NCBI RefSeq assembly: GCF_040183065.1
Contig: NC_091120.1
Span: 183,794,396-183,858,395, forward strand
Direction of reading: 5' to 3'
Length of the DNA stretch: 64,000 bases
Source of the DNA: Periplaneta americana
Taxonomy: Eukaryota > Arthropoda > Insecta > Blattodea > Blattidae
The position numbers were made by a program, and so were the translations under genes. The stretch's first letter is position 1; every line of letters starts with the position of its first letter. The notes beneath the pieces were generated by a model that saw only the letters and a program-made list of their open reading frames with translations, was not told the origin of the DNA and did no database searches. Positions 34,070 through 44,451 of this stretch are shown piece after piece.

Positions 34070-34231
34070 ATGAATGCCACTGAGGTGGATGAACTCCATC
34101 AAAGTGCAAGGGTATCAAGACTAGAGCACAGGAGGAACTCTGACATTCAAAGAAGAAAGAATGCTGAAGAGAGTCTCTTGAGGTGCATCTATATGGTTCA
34201 ACTTTTTTTTCAACTTTACGGATTCAAATAA
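34070..34231 (+). CDS. Short ORF, probable truncated TE gene start
   Basis: 53 codons from ATG: MNATEVDELHQSARVSRLEH, then RRNSDIQRRKNAEESLLR, highly charged and probably helical. The sequence changes character after about 34,185, so the gene was cut there. The preceding leader with its minisatellite suggests the 5' end of a TE transcript. Family not identified. Confidence 0.3.
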   Translation: MNATEVDELHQSARVSRLEHRRNSDIQRRKNAEESLLRCIYMVQLFFQLYGFK

Positions 34232-34395
34232 TGTAAGCAAGAGTGAATAAAACACATTCAATTGTGCATGCCTTTTTCCACTAAAAATGAGAAAGCATGC
34301 AGCAATTGAAAACTACCAATCGCCAGTACGTATCTTGAGCGTTACTTCGTTCAATAGTAGCATGTAGCAAGCAGATAATGCCGGAAAAAATGGGA

Positions 34396-35550
34396 GCATA
34401 AGGGTACAGTGCATCAGTTATTCATAGATTTCAAAAAGGTATATGACTTGATTAAGAGAAAAGTTTTATATGATATTCTTATTGAATTTGGTATTCCCGA
34501 GAAACTAGTTCGATTAATGAAAATGTGTCTCAGTGAAACGTACAGCAGAGTTCGTATAGGTCAGTTTCTGTCAGAGGCATTTCCAATTCACTGTGGGCTA
34601 AAGCAAGGAGATGCACTATCACCTTTACCTTTTAACTTCGCTCTAGAGTATGCCATTAGGAAAGTCCAGGATAACAGAGAGGATTTGGAATTGAACGGGT
34701 TACATCAGCTGCTTGTCTATGCGGATGACGTGAATATGTTAGGAGAAAATCCACAAACGATTAGGGAAAACACGGGAATTTTACTGGAAGCAAGTAAAGA
34801 GATAGGTTTGGAAGTAAATCCCGAAAAGACAAAGTATATGATTATGTCTCGTGACGAGAATATTGTATGAAATGGAAATATAAAAATTGGAAATTTATCT
34901 TTTGAAGAGGTGGAGAAGTTCAAATATCTGGGAGCAACAGTAACAAATATAAATGATACTCGGGAGGAAATTAAACGCAGAATAAATATGGGAAATGCCT
35001 GTTATTATTCGGTTGAGAAGCTTTTATCATCCAGTCTGCTGTCAAAAAATCTGAAAGTTGGAATTTATAAAACAGTTATATTACCGGTTGTTCTTTATGG
35101 TTGTGAAACTTGGACTCACACTTTGAGAGAGGAACATAGGTTAAGGGTGTTTCAGAATAAGGTGCTTAAGAAAATATTTGGGGCTAAGAGGGATGAAGTT
35201 ACAGGAGAATGGAGAAAGTTACACAAAACAGAACTGCACGCATTGTATTCTTCACCTGACATAATTAGGAACATTAAATCCAGACATTTGAGATGGGCAG
35301 GGCATGTAGCACGTATGGGTGAATCCAGAAATGCATATAGAGTGTTAGTTGGGAGGACGGAGGGAAAAAGACCTTTAGGGAGGCCGAGACGTAGATGGGA
35401 AGATAATATTAAAATGGATTTGAGGGAGGTGGGATATGATGATAGAGACTGGATTAATCTTGTTCATGATAGGGACCAATGGCGGATTTTGTGAGGGCAG
35501 CAATGAACCTCCGGGTTCCTTAAAAGCCAGTAAGTAAGTATGTAAGCAAG
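34396..35550 (+). mobile_element. RTE-like non-LTR retrotransposon (copy 2, longest)
   Basis: Starts inside the reverse transcriptase ([40 protein letters not shown]) with intact catalytic box [15 protein letters not shown] at 34,868-34,870 replaces Arg (CGA in copy 1). The C-terminal domain then continues from 34,871: EKFKYLGATVTNINDTREEI, VLYGCETWTHTLREEHRL, GRPRRRWEDNIKMDLREVGY. A small deletion near 35,490 removes the last residues. (GTAA)n-like tail at 35,528-35,550. Confidence 0.87.
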
Positions 35551-36474
35551 CAGTTGATTATTCTAGGTCAGGCTTGCAGAAGTGGGCGCCAATTGTAGCG
35601 TACGTCATAGGGCAGAATACGTCACTCATCCCTTCCTTCCATCCCCACATCATTGACTTGGTAGGGGAGGGGATTTGTATTCAGTGTCTGTGTTATGTGA
35701 TTGCGTACAGGTCACAGAGACGTCATTCAATGCCGGTGGAATGTGGACGGAGAACCAAAGCTTTCCCTATACTTTGACCCCTCTCTCGCCAGTTCTGCAT
35801 CCCTGTTCTAGGTGGCTTTGAATAAATCGAGAATTTTGTTTGGTAATGGTCAACCTTTTAAACTGAAAATGGCGACAAGTACGATTAGCTTTATTGAAGA
35901 GTATCGCAAATACGAGTGCCTATGGAGTGTCCAACCACAATTTTGAGAATCAAATATGCCTAAGAATTGGATTGTTATTTAATTATTAGTTAATATATAT
36001 ATATATATATATGTAGTGAAGAGGATGTTCAACACAGCGCACCATGTAAACACAAAATCTGCATGAATCTTAACTGAACGTGCGTTTTTAACTTGATTCT
36101 TTCAATATTCTTTCCAGATTGCATGTGTACACATATGAAAAATTGAACCATGCAGATGCAGTTTTAGGTCAGAAACTAAAGATGTTTACACGACCAAATT
36201 TTCGTCAAATTCAAAACTTCATAAGACTTTTCAAGACTTGCTAATTCTGTAAAAGTTTTATTGTCAAATCACTTTAAAAGTTTTCAAAGTAAATCAAATA
36301 TATGACAATTCTTTCAAAGAGTTTATCAATGAGATTCCAAAATATTATGGTACAGGGGGAAAGAAAAAAGCATGGCATCCTTGTCGAGAAAAGTTGTTTG
36401 CAAGTTGATTGAATTATATGAATTAAACATATGCCTATATACCGTGTGTTCTGTGGAATACCACAGTAAAATGA
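35551..36474. other. Intergenic, nothing recognised
   Basis: AT-rich with a short (TA)n at 35,995-36,011. Confidence 0.5.
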
Positions 36475-36488
36475 AGAAAATCAATGTA

Positions 36489-36743
36489 CTTTTTTTTATT
36501 GGGTTATTTTACGACGCTGTATCAACATCTAGGTTATTTAGCGTCTGAATGATATGAAGGTGATAATGCTGGTGAAATGAGTCCGGGGTCCAGCAACGAA
36601 AGTTACCCAGCATTTGCTCGTATTGGGTTGAGGGAAAACCCCGGAAAAAACCTCAACCAGGTAACTTGCCCCGACCGGGATTCGAACCCGGGCCACCTGG
36701 TTTCGCAGTCAGACGCGCTGACCGTTACTCCACAGGTGTGGAC
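36489..36743 (-). mobile_element. SINE family A, full length
   Basis: Same family as 8,315, opposite strand, with B box GGGTTCGAATCCCGG. Flanked by the 14-bp duplication AGAAAATCAATGTA (36,475-36,488 and 36,744-36,757); the poly-A side appears as a T run. Confidence 0.9.
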
Positions 36744-37192
36744 AGAAAATCAATGTATATGAGGGAACTGCATGGCAAATATCTCGTGTTAAGTATGGAT
36801 ACCGGTACATATATTTTTTGAATGTAGAAGATTCTAACCTATAACCTAACTAATCGTAAATATGCTGTTTTAAAACAATATGCAATTATATTATTCGTTT
36901 TAGGGTACTGTGCAGTTAAGTAATACAAAGGTTAAGTTTAGATTTAAGACCTCTCCTGGCACCACATTATCATAATCATCCTATCACATCATTGGGGTAA
37001 TGTAACTCCGCCTTCCAGGTGCCCCAACCTCAGAAGTGGGTTACAACTAAGCCACGGCCAGGAGAGAAGACCAGAAATGTCGAAAAGACAACCTGGTGGC
37101 AAAAAAAAAAAATATATATATATATATATTATTTTGCATAGTCTAGTTACTCTCTGAAGGATGTACATATTTATATTATGTTTGTTATGTAG

Positions 37193-37619
37193 GTGTATGA
37201 GTATATAGGTTACAATAAACATGAAGCACATATTTTAAAATCTTGTCAATATGAAATAGTCTTTGAAAAGTTTCCTTACGAAGTATTGAATTGGAAGAAA
37301 AATTTGATTGTGTACAAGGACCTTAAGGCCTTACATTGCGAAGAATGCTGGATGAAAGAATACCCATACTGTACCAAGAAAGATATTTCAATGGTCGTCA
37401 GGAAGGGGGAAAAAAAACGAGTATGACCCCGAATTACGTGACATGATCAAAGTTAGACAGTTGGACAAGGACCTGTGGAAGGACAGGGATACTAGCAATT
37501 GCTTACAAATGAAAAGCCTACATCAAATGAAATGTTTAAGCAGAACAAGGCCTGTAGGAATCTACAATGAAGATGACAGTGATGATGGCGATAAATATAG
37601 AAATTGCTCTTGTTTTTGA
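37193..37619 (+). pseudogene. Probable terminal exon of an unidentified gene, one frameshift
   Basis: The frame opens exactly behind TTTGTTATGTAG (an acceptor-like AG at 37,191-37,192) and has no ATG at its start. Part 1 reads VYEYIGYNKHEAHILKSCQY, FPYEVLNWKKNLIVYKDLK, then CEECWMKEYPYCTKKDISMV. At a G5A8 homopolymer (37,404-37,417) the frame must shift by one base to continue as EYDPELRDMIKVRQLDKDLW, KDRDTSNCLQMKSLHQMKCL and an acidic end EDDSDDGDKYRNCSCF with TGA at 37,617. A polyadenylation signal AATAAA follows at 37,667. The protein is charged, Cys-containing and not TE-like. It may be a real exon with a sequencing error in the homopolymer, or a decayed copy. Family not recognised. Confidence 0.5.
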
Positions 37620-38447
37620 GCTCTTCTTGTATGACAGTGAATGTGTTTCCTTTTTTTTTGTGAAAAAATAAAAAATAACTTCACACGTATTTCATTTTAT
37701 CATTTAACATTTAATTTATTGAAAATCATTTAATGGTACCAAGTGAGAATTACCTTTTAATGATAAATTAATAAAATACGAAGTTTAATTTAAAAAAGAA
37801 GATAACTGTATTATTCCATATTTTAACTAAAAGTTTTTATACTTTCGAAATATGTTGTGGCCCACTCCAAAGTTTACAGCAAGGAAAGTGACCCTGTTTT
37901 TGATCCATAACATAGAACAGTTGAAAACAGATTTCTACGAGATCTTATACATTGTGAATGTTTGTTACCGAGAATATTATTCTCTGCTTTGGTCTGTAAG
38001 GGGGCATTACACCCATAATTAAAATTGTACATAATTTAAATTGTTTATTATTAATAAACTTCCTATTTATTTACTCTGTACTTTTTTTTTTTTTAATTTT
38101 CCTCCCATTTCCTCTACTTCAATTACAATCACATACTTTCACATACCGTTCTCTTTCTATTACATTACAGATTTAAAACTTTGTGACCTTAAGAAGTCTA
38201 TATCTTAACAGCATCATAATTTCTTAACATGTCTCACAACTTCCACAGCCGTTGTTTCCAAGTACTCACACCTCAGAGCATGTCCTCAGAGCAAGATAAG
38301 ACAAATCTGTACCACACAATTAGGTCGACACACAACACAGCAAATAAAAACAACGCTTGTTTACAGCTCACGCTTTAGCTTACGAATTTCATCAGCTCTG
38401 CACAACTGGATATCCACCACAGACATGAGATACACAATTTAATTTTT
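37620..38447. other. Intergenic, nothing recognised
   Basis: AT-rich sequence downstream of the candidate terminal exon. Confidence 0.5.
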
Positions 38448-38737
38448 AGGAATATGTATGATAAGACTTTGTGTTAAATTTTAACGTACCTTGTTTACAT
38501 GTTTCGACCTATTTATGGGTCATCTACAGAACTGGTCGTTGTTGGTCTTGGCGCCTCTTGTTCATTCCTGTGAGGGTGCGTTCGTAGTGTAGAGTCAAAG
38601 AGTGTACCGTATTTGCTCGCGTAATTTGCGACCCCGCGTAATTTTGCGCACCCTAATTTTTAAGGGATTATTTTGAACTTTATTTTTGCTCCGTGTATTT
38701 TGTGCACACATTTTACGTACATATTTTTTTCAGTGTA

Positions 38738-39168
38738 GTAGGAGAGAGGAACATAGGTTAAGGGTGTTTGAGAATAAGGTGCTTAGGAAAATATTTGGGG
38801 CTAAGCGGGATGAAGTTACAGGAGAATGGAGAAAGTTACACAACACAGAACTGCACGCATTGTATTCTTCACCTGACATAATTAGGAACATTAAATCCAG
38901 ACGTTTGAGATGAGCAGGGCATGTAGCACGTATGGGCGAATCCAGAAATGCATATAGAGTGTTAGTTGGGAGACCGGAGGGAAAAAGACCTTTAGGGAGG
39001 CCGAGACGTAGATGGGAGGATAATATTAAAATGGATTTGAGGGAGGTGGGGTATGATGATAGAGACTGGATTAATCTTGCACAGGATAGGGACCGATGGC
39101 GGGCTTATGTGAGGGCGGCAATGAACCTTCGGGTTCCTTAAAAGCCATTTGTAAGTAAGTAGTAGGGA
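38738..39168 (+). mobile_element. RTE-like LINE fragment (copy 3) inside the pogo-like element
   Basis: REEHRLRVFENKVLRKIFGA continues to KSRRLR, a TGA in place of Trp (38,911-38,913), then AGHVARMGESRNAYRVLVGR and RRRWEDNIKMDLREVGYDDR to the natural stop. A GTAAGTAAGTAG tail follows. GTAGTAGG occurs on both sides and may be the target duplication. Confidence 0.85.
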
Positions 39169-39378
39169 TTTTCCTTCCCTACAGTCCATCGTAGGTCATT
39201 CACCAGCAACTGAAGTATCTGCTTCAGAAAGAAACCCCAAAGCCCCGCTACTTTAACAATGCTTGTCCTTGGTAGAGACAAGTTACCGGTATAGAAAATT
39301 AGCCCTACCGTAAATACTTGTATTTCAGTTGACTTTCAACACTTCTAATGTGCACTTGTATTTATACAGTATTTCAAG

Positions 39379-39530
39379 ATGGGAAAGAAAAATAACAATT
39401 ACACCGCGTCATATAAATTGAAAGTGATAAGTTTTGTGGAACAGTTCGGCAATCATGCAGCTCAGAACTCAGAACAGGACCTCTTATTTGAAAAATCCGC
39501 ATATTTTACGCACCCCAATTTTTCAGTGGC
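39379..39530 (+). pseudogene. pogo/Tigger transposase, N-terminal remnant
   Basis: MGKKNNNYTASYKLKVISFV EQFGNHAAQ resembles the start of pogo/Tigger transposases, where a basic Lys-rich segment precedes a helix-turn-helix. The catalytic domain is deleted. Confidence 0.6.
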
Positions 39531-39754
39531 CAAAGTTAATTAAAAAGTGCGCACATTACGCGAGCAAATACGGTATGTGTTTTGAAGTTGAGTTGTGTGT
39601 TGAGAATATCGTTGGAGTGTGTTTTCGTGTGTCTGTATATTTCATATTGTTCTAGTGTGTTGAGTTTCTGGCTTTTTGGTTGGACGTGCAGTATTTCCAT
39701 GTCTGTGTTGATGTCTCTGTAGGTGTGGTTGGCATTTGTGATGTGTTCTGCATA

Positions 39755-40138
39755 TGAGGCGTTCACAGCTAAAGTGGATCAAGTCACAAATTTTCATAAA
39801 GTAAGTTTAATTCATTTTCTGATTATCTGAAGTTGGATATTTTCCGAGTAGTAATGGATCAAATCTTAATTCCAAGCATTCGCCGGTAGGTGACACCAGT
39901 CACTTTTGGTTCAGATTATTTGTTCACGATGTTCTGAGTCATAGTGGATCAAGTCACCAAAGCGTTGCATCAATTAACATCACAATTGCTTATATTTTAT
40001 AAATCTAGAATTTAAGAATGGAGCAATAAAATTATTGCTAGTGAAATTAGGTAATCCACTAGAGCAAGTTAACTTTAAGTCCTATTATCTCAAAACTACA
40101 TCTCATGGACTTGATCCACTTTAGCTCTGAACACCTCA
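39755..40138. mobile_element. 384-bp MITE inserted in the left PLE copy
   Basis: Inverted ends TGAGGCGTTCACAGCTAAAG and (reversed) TGAGGTGTTCAGAGCTAAAG continue through TGGATCAAGTC. TA flanks both sides within a CATATG that is single in the uninterrupted right PLE copy. No coding capacity. Confidence 0.85.
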
Positions 40139-40705
40139 TATGTGGAGGTGTTTTGTAATTTTGTTATGGCTGTGATGTGTTCTTTGTAACGTGTTTGAAA
40201 TGATCTGCCTGTCTGTCCTATGTAGAAGTTGTTGCAGGTGTTACATTTGAGTATGTATACGCCTGTGTGGTTGTATTTATTTGTTTGTTTGTGTGTTGAG
40301 ATGTTTTTGTAGAGTGTTATTTGTTCTGTATGCGATGTTGTAATTTAATTTCTTGAATGAGGTTGCAATTTTATGTGTGTTTTTGTTTTCATATGTTAGT
40401 ATGATGTATTGTTTGTGTTGTATTCTTCTGTTTTTTGTGGTTATGTTTTGTCTTACGTATTATGTTTTCTATTATGTTGGGGTTGTATCCGTTTTCTTGT
40501 GCTATGTATTTGATTGTGTTTAGTTCTTCGTTGTAATCAAATACATAGCACAAGAAAACGGATACAACCCCAACATAATAGACAACATAATACATATGAC
40601 AAAACATAACCACAAAAAACAGAAGAATACAACACAAACAATACATCATACTAACATATGAAAACAAAAACACACATAAAATTGCAACCTCATTCAAGAA
40701 ATTAA

Positions 40706-41182
40706 ATTACAACATCGCATACAGAACAAATAACACTCTACAAAAACATCTCAACACACAAACAAACAAATAAATACAACCACACAGGCGTATACATACT
40801 CAAATGTAACACCTGCAACAACTTCTACATAGGACAGACAGGCAGATCATTTCAAACACGTTACAAAGAACACATCACAGCCATAACAAAATTACAAAAC
40901 ACCTCCACATATGCAGAACACATCACAAATGCCAACCACACCTACAGAGACATCAACACAGACATGGAAATACTGCACATCCAACCAAAAAGCCAGAAAC
41001 TCAACACACTAGAACAATATGAAATATACAGACACACGAAAACACATCCCAACGATATTCTCAACACACAACTCAACTTCAAAACACATACACTCTTCGA
41101 CTCTACACTACGAACACACCCTCACAGGAATCAACAAGAGGCGCCAAGACCAACAACGACCAGTTCTGAAGATGACCCATAA
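40706..41182 (+). pseudogene. GIY-YIG endonuclease domain of a Penelope-like retroelement
   Basis: The frame is open from 40,706 to the TAA at 41,180-41,182. HTGVYILKCNTCNNFYIGQT shows the paired GVY and YIG motifs and a Cys pair. GRSFQTRYKEHITAI carries the conserved Arg and the following Glu-His of the family, and STYAEHITNANHTY comes after. The tail runs to SSEDDP. GIY-YIG is the endonuclease fused behind the reverse transcriptase in Penelope-like elements, where it nicks the target. The N-terminal side is frameshifted and the reverse transcriptase is gone, so this copy is dead, though the endonuclease fold may still be complete. Confidence 0.85.
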
Positions 41183-41212
41183 ATAGGTCGAAACATGTAA
41201 AGAAGGTACGTT
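41155..41212 (+). ncRNA. Hammerhead ribozyme motif in the PLE
   Basis: All invariant core segments occur in order: CTGAAGA (41,166-41,172, CUGANGA), stem II GACC/GGTC with an 8-base loop, then GAAA (41,190-41,193). Stem III is the short palindrome CATG, closed by A/T, giving a GTA cleavage triplet (cut expected after 41,199). Stem I forms from AACG+ACC (41,155-41,161) with GGT+CGTT (41,205-41,212), with an internal loop and TT/AA next to the core. The ORF stop codon lies in loop II. Hammerheads are known from Penelope-like elements; activity here is inferred. Confidence 0.75.
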
Positions 41213-41286
41213 AAAATTTAACACAAGAAAGTCTTATCATACATATTCCGAGTGATACAGTGTTAAAAGTTGTGTAATCAAGATGT

Positions 41287-43562
41287 TTAATTTTTACTTT
41301 CAATATTTGGGCAGTAAAGTTATGGTGGACATCCAGTTGACAGATTTAATTCATTATCTGCAAGTTTTCATCTTTCGAGTCCTCAGCTAAAGTAAGCACC
41401 AGCTACTTCTCACTTCACCAAACTTCCTTGCATTACAGAAGCTTCTGAATGATAAAACTGGAAAGAAAATAGCGAAAGTGGGAAGCAATTGGCCTTATAT
41501 TGCGCACTTTAACTGAACCCAAAACAGACCACCACTAGAAATTATTTACATCCTTTGACGAATTTTAAAGAGGAAAACTTACAGAAAATTAAAATAACAT
41601 TGTCTAAAATCTACGATCCTTACATAAATCTTCCTCGTATTTCAAATCTACACCATTTAAACTTAAAAAATACATTGAAAATCAATCAGTGCAAATATAA
41701 GTTAAGGAATAAAATTGTTTACATGATAAATATTATTATTATTATATATTCAAATTCATACTTATATCTGCTCTTTAGGGTACAAAATTATCTTAAATAC
41801 TAAATATTATAGAATATTATAACAATGTATAGTAAACTCATTTTTATCTTATTTTTACTTCACAAACAGATACATTTTGTACTTCTGAAGGATCAAGGAG
41901 ACTCATAAAAACCAGGAGTGTAGGAAAAAAATGTACAAAGGCACTTTTAAGAATTTTAAATAAAGTTTTAGCATTTTCCACGGAATAAGATGAACCTCAC
42001 AATGCTGAACGCTTTCTGGTGGTCAGATTTCGATATATAATCGACAATTCAAAATTGTTCCCGTAGTTGTCAATATTAGTATATAGAAGTCACTTTTAAA
42101 TTATTTTCACTGTCTTAGCTGAAAAGCATTTGGCAAGTCGTCATTCAAAAAGGGTTAAAATAAAATACATTTCACTTTAATGAACTGATGGCTGCATCAA
42201 GTGATTAATCCGTTAAAGTAAGTCATGTATGTTGGGAAAGGGGGGGGGGGAGGGAATATGATTACACAACTTAAAAGAGTCAAAAAGAGTAACAGTGAGA
42301 CAAAATATTAACTTCAAATTTTTTGTAGTATCTAGTATTTCAAATTGCAGAAAATTATGAAAATATTAGCAAACTTCAAGGTAAAAGTGATTTTAGAAAC
42401 AAGCTTTACACGAATACAAATAAAAACTTGGGGAGGGGGGGAAGAGGATAAATGCCAAATTCTGTTAAAATGTCAGAAAAATGAAACAAACTCAAGGATC
42501 CACAGTGCTTTTCTTGCTTATATATTTTCTTTTGTTTGCTTCTCTGGACTCTCAGGGGTTAGCCAGTGATTTATCAGCAACATGGTTTAGAATTTTTTCT
42601 GCACAACACGGCAAAAGAATCTCATTTGTGTAAAAACTGAATATTCATCGTCCCCCCCCCCCCCCAGGAATTTTCAAATATATTTTTGTTACTGAAATTT
42701 AAAAAAAAAGTCTTCTTTTTATTCTCCAAAAGTGTGGAATAAACAAGACGAAATAGGATTGCAAATATAAGACACAGCAACTGTTCTTAAACATGCCATG
42801 CTCAACATTATTTTACTTTGGAGAATTAGAGCTGAAATTTACAACTTACATATTTTTTTAAGTTATATTTTTCAAATTTGTATCATAAACTCACACAATT
42901 AACATGTGCTATCACTTCAAATTTGATCTTCATAGGCCAGAGATGTTTTCATTTATTAATTATTTTATTGTCTTTTGTATTGCCACATAATGCTCCTTGT
43001 GTTACAAACTTTATTTTATTGAACTGAAATTTGGTCAGTAGTTATTACAAACTTAGACAATTACGAATTGTCTCTGGGTTTTGTTGTGCGATTAATATAT
43101 TTATAACAATTTTTTTAAATTTTTTATTTCACCAGGTTTTGGTTATTTTTGTAATTTTAACATGTGAAAAATTCACTAATACATAATTCACACACTCTCA
43201 GAGCAAATTTAATTAATCATATATTTATGATGAGCATAGTCTGAAAGTTTCAAGGTAATATGACAAAATTAGTGACGCAAGAAACATCATATACATAAAA
43301 AAAAAAAATGAAAGCCAAAAAAATAGCATCCTACAAACAACATAATTCTACATACTGAGAAAGAAAAAACATTGGAGTACTTTATTTTTAAGCATGAAAG
43401 TGAAAAATTCATAATTATGACGAAAATATCGAAATTTCAACCCTAATCCCCCTTCCAAGAAGTAGAATGTTTATGGAACTAACTATAAGCCAGATGTGTA
43501 TACCAATTTACCGACAGCAGAATTTTGTATACAATTTACATTATCGGAATTTTACATTTTGT
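41287..43562. other. Intergenic, 2.3 kb, nothing recognised
   Basis: AT-rich with a G run at 42,240-42,250 and a C run at 42,652-42,665. No ORF with recognisable motifs. Confidence 0.5.

Positions 43563-43564
<2 letters not shown>

Positions 43565-43611
<47 letters not shown>
43565..43611. repeat. (ATT)n microsatellite
   Basis: About 15 ATT repeats. Confidence 0.95.
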
Positions 43612-44159
43612 GTTGTTGTGGTATATTCATTAATATTATACTATGTTCCAATATTCATGAATATCCTTGTAACATTTTTAAAACGTAATTTTTTCACAAC
43701 CATCCAATTTTCAACAAATTTTAACTTCTGTTTAATTTTGTATATTTAAAAAATGCTTGTGTCATTATTACACTTACAAAAAAATAATTATATATTTAGT
43801 TAACAGTTATTTGTATATGATAGATAAGACACTTTACATAAGAAGAAAATACATGGAAACAATAAAATATATAGAAATAAATTTAATTAAACATAATAAT
43901 GGAATATGGAACTCACCAAAGATGGAGAATGAAACAGGAATGATGAATACAGTATATCGAAGGAGGGGTAGGAGGACTATGCCTTATGTCGATGTAGATT
44001 TTGTTACTCTGACAGTGAAAAATCAGAGAAGGAAAACGATTATGAGTAAAAAATACTCAAATCTAAATATGTCATTCTTTTTAAAGTTCAAAAGGGGAGG
44101 GGGTTAAATCCGGTAATCCCACTCCTTGCGTCCTGACTGACAGAGTCATTACCCAGGAT
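43612..44159. other. Intergenic; low-quality ORF
   Basis: A 116-codon plus-strand frame at 43,757-44,107 is Lys/Ile/Tyr-rich as expected from AT-rich DNA and shows no domain. Confidence 0.4.
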
Positions 44160-44392
44160 ATGCCATAGAAGATTGGTCTATGCTACATCCGCGATGAGAT
44201 GAGGTGATGATGGAGATTTGTTGGGATACCACAGGGGAATTGCAGCTCCAGAGTAAACCCCTGTGGGCTGTGTTACTTGGACTACGGGCTTGCCCAACAA
44301 GTCATAAGTCAGGGGTATGCCAGGAATCGAACCTGGCTCCACAAATTTATGAGTTCAGCACTTTAGACACTGGACTGTCGTGGTGGTTATAA
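44160..44392 (-). mobile_element. tRNA-derived SINE (family C)
   Basis: The minus strand has a perfect B box (GGTTCGATTCC) in CAGGTTCGATTCCTGG and a degenerate A-box region (AGTGTCTAAAGTGCTG), then a ~130-bp body. No target duplication was identified. Confidence 0.55.
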
Positions 44393-44451
44393 AATAAAAT
44401 AATAATAATAAAATAAATTAATCTGGGACCTTATTTGAAACATCATATAAA

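Larger units (their letters stand above)
38607..39573 (+). mobile_element. pogo-like element inserted in the left PLE copy
   Basis: Inverted ends CCGTATTTGCTCGCGTAA / TTACGCGAGCAAATACGG have TA on each side (38,605-38,606, 39,574-39,575). It carries a short N-terminal transposase piece and a LINE fragment. The exact PLE sequence resumes on both sides, which proves the boundaries. Confidence 0.88.
38448..40534 (-). mobile_element. Penelope-like element, left copy (split by two insertions)
   Basis: Minus-strand copy in three pieces: 40,534-40,139, about 39,754-39,574 and 38,606-38,448. Joined, they mirror the right copy (40,535-41,251) at more than 90% identity by eye. It encodes the same C-terminal RT/GIY-YIG region in broken frames. 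The hammerhead core reads CTGTAGA instead of CTGAAGA. A 967-bp pogo-like element and a 384-bp MITE interrupt it. Its 5' end meets that of the right copy. Confidence 0.85.
40535..41286 (+). mobile_element. Penelope-like element, right copy (5'-truncated)
   Basis: Begins in the reverse transcriptase C-terminal region (IKYIAQENGYNPNIIDNIIH), continues through the GIY-YIG endonuclease tail and ends past a hammerhead ribozyme motif. The arms are separated by a 19-bp stretch (40,516-40,534) that belongs to the left copy, and the junction shares TTTGATT/AATCAAA, so the pair looks like a snap-back product. Frameshifts lie near 40,660 and 40,740. Confidence 0.85.

Noticed and set aside
36577-36762. 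Protein-coding frame across the SINE (RDSNPGHLVSQ type)
   Set aside because: The same frame occurs in the SINE at 8.3 kb; it is a translation of the tRNA-derived repeat.
39370-39573. Intact pogo transposase
   Set aside because: Only the first ~50 residues can be read before the inverted terminal repeat; the DDE domain is absent.
43757-44107. 116-codon ORF
   Set aside because: Composition follows AT-rich DNA, no domain or splice context; likely chance.
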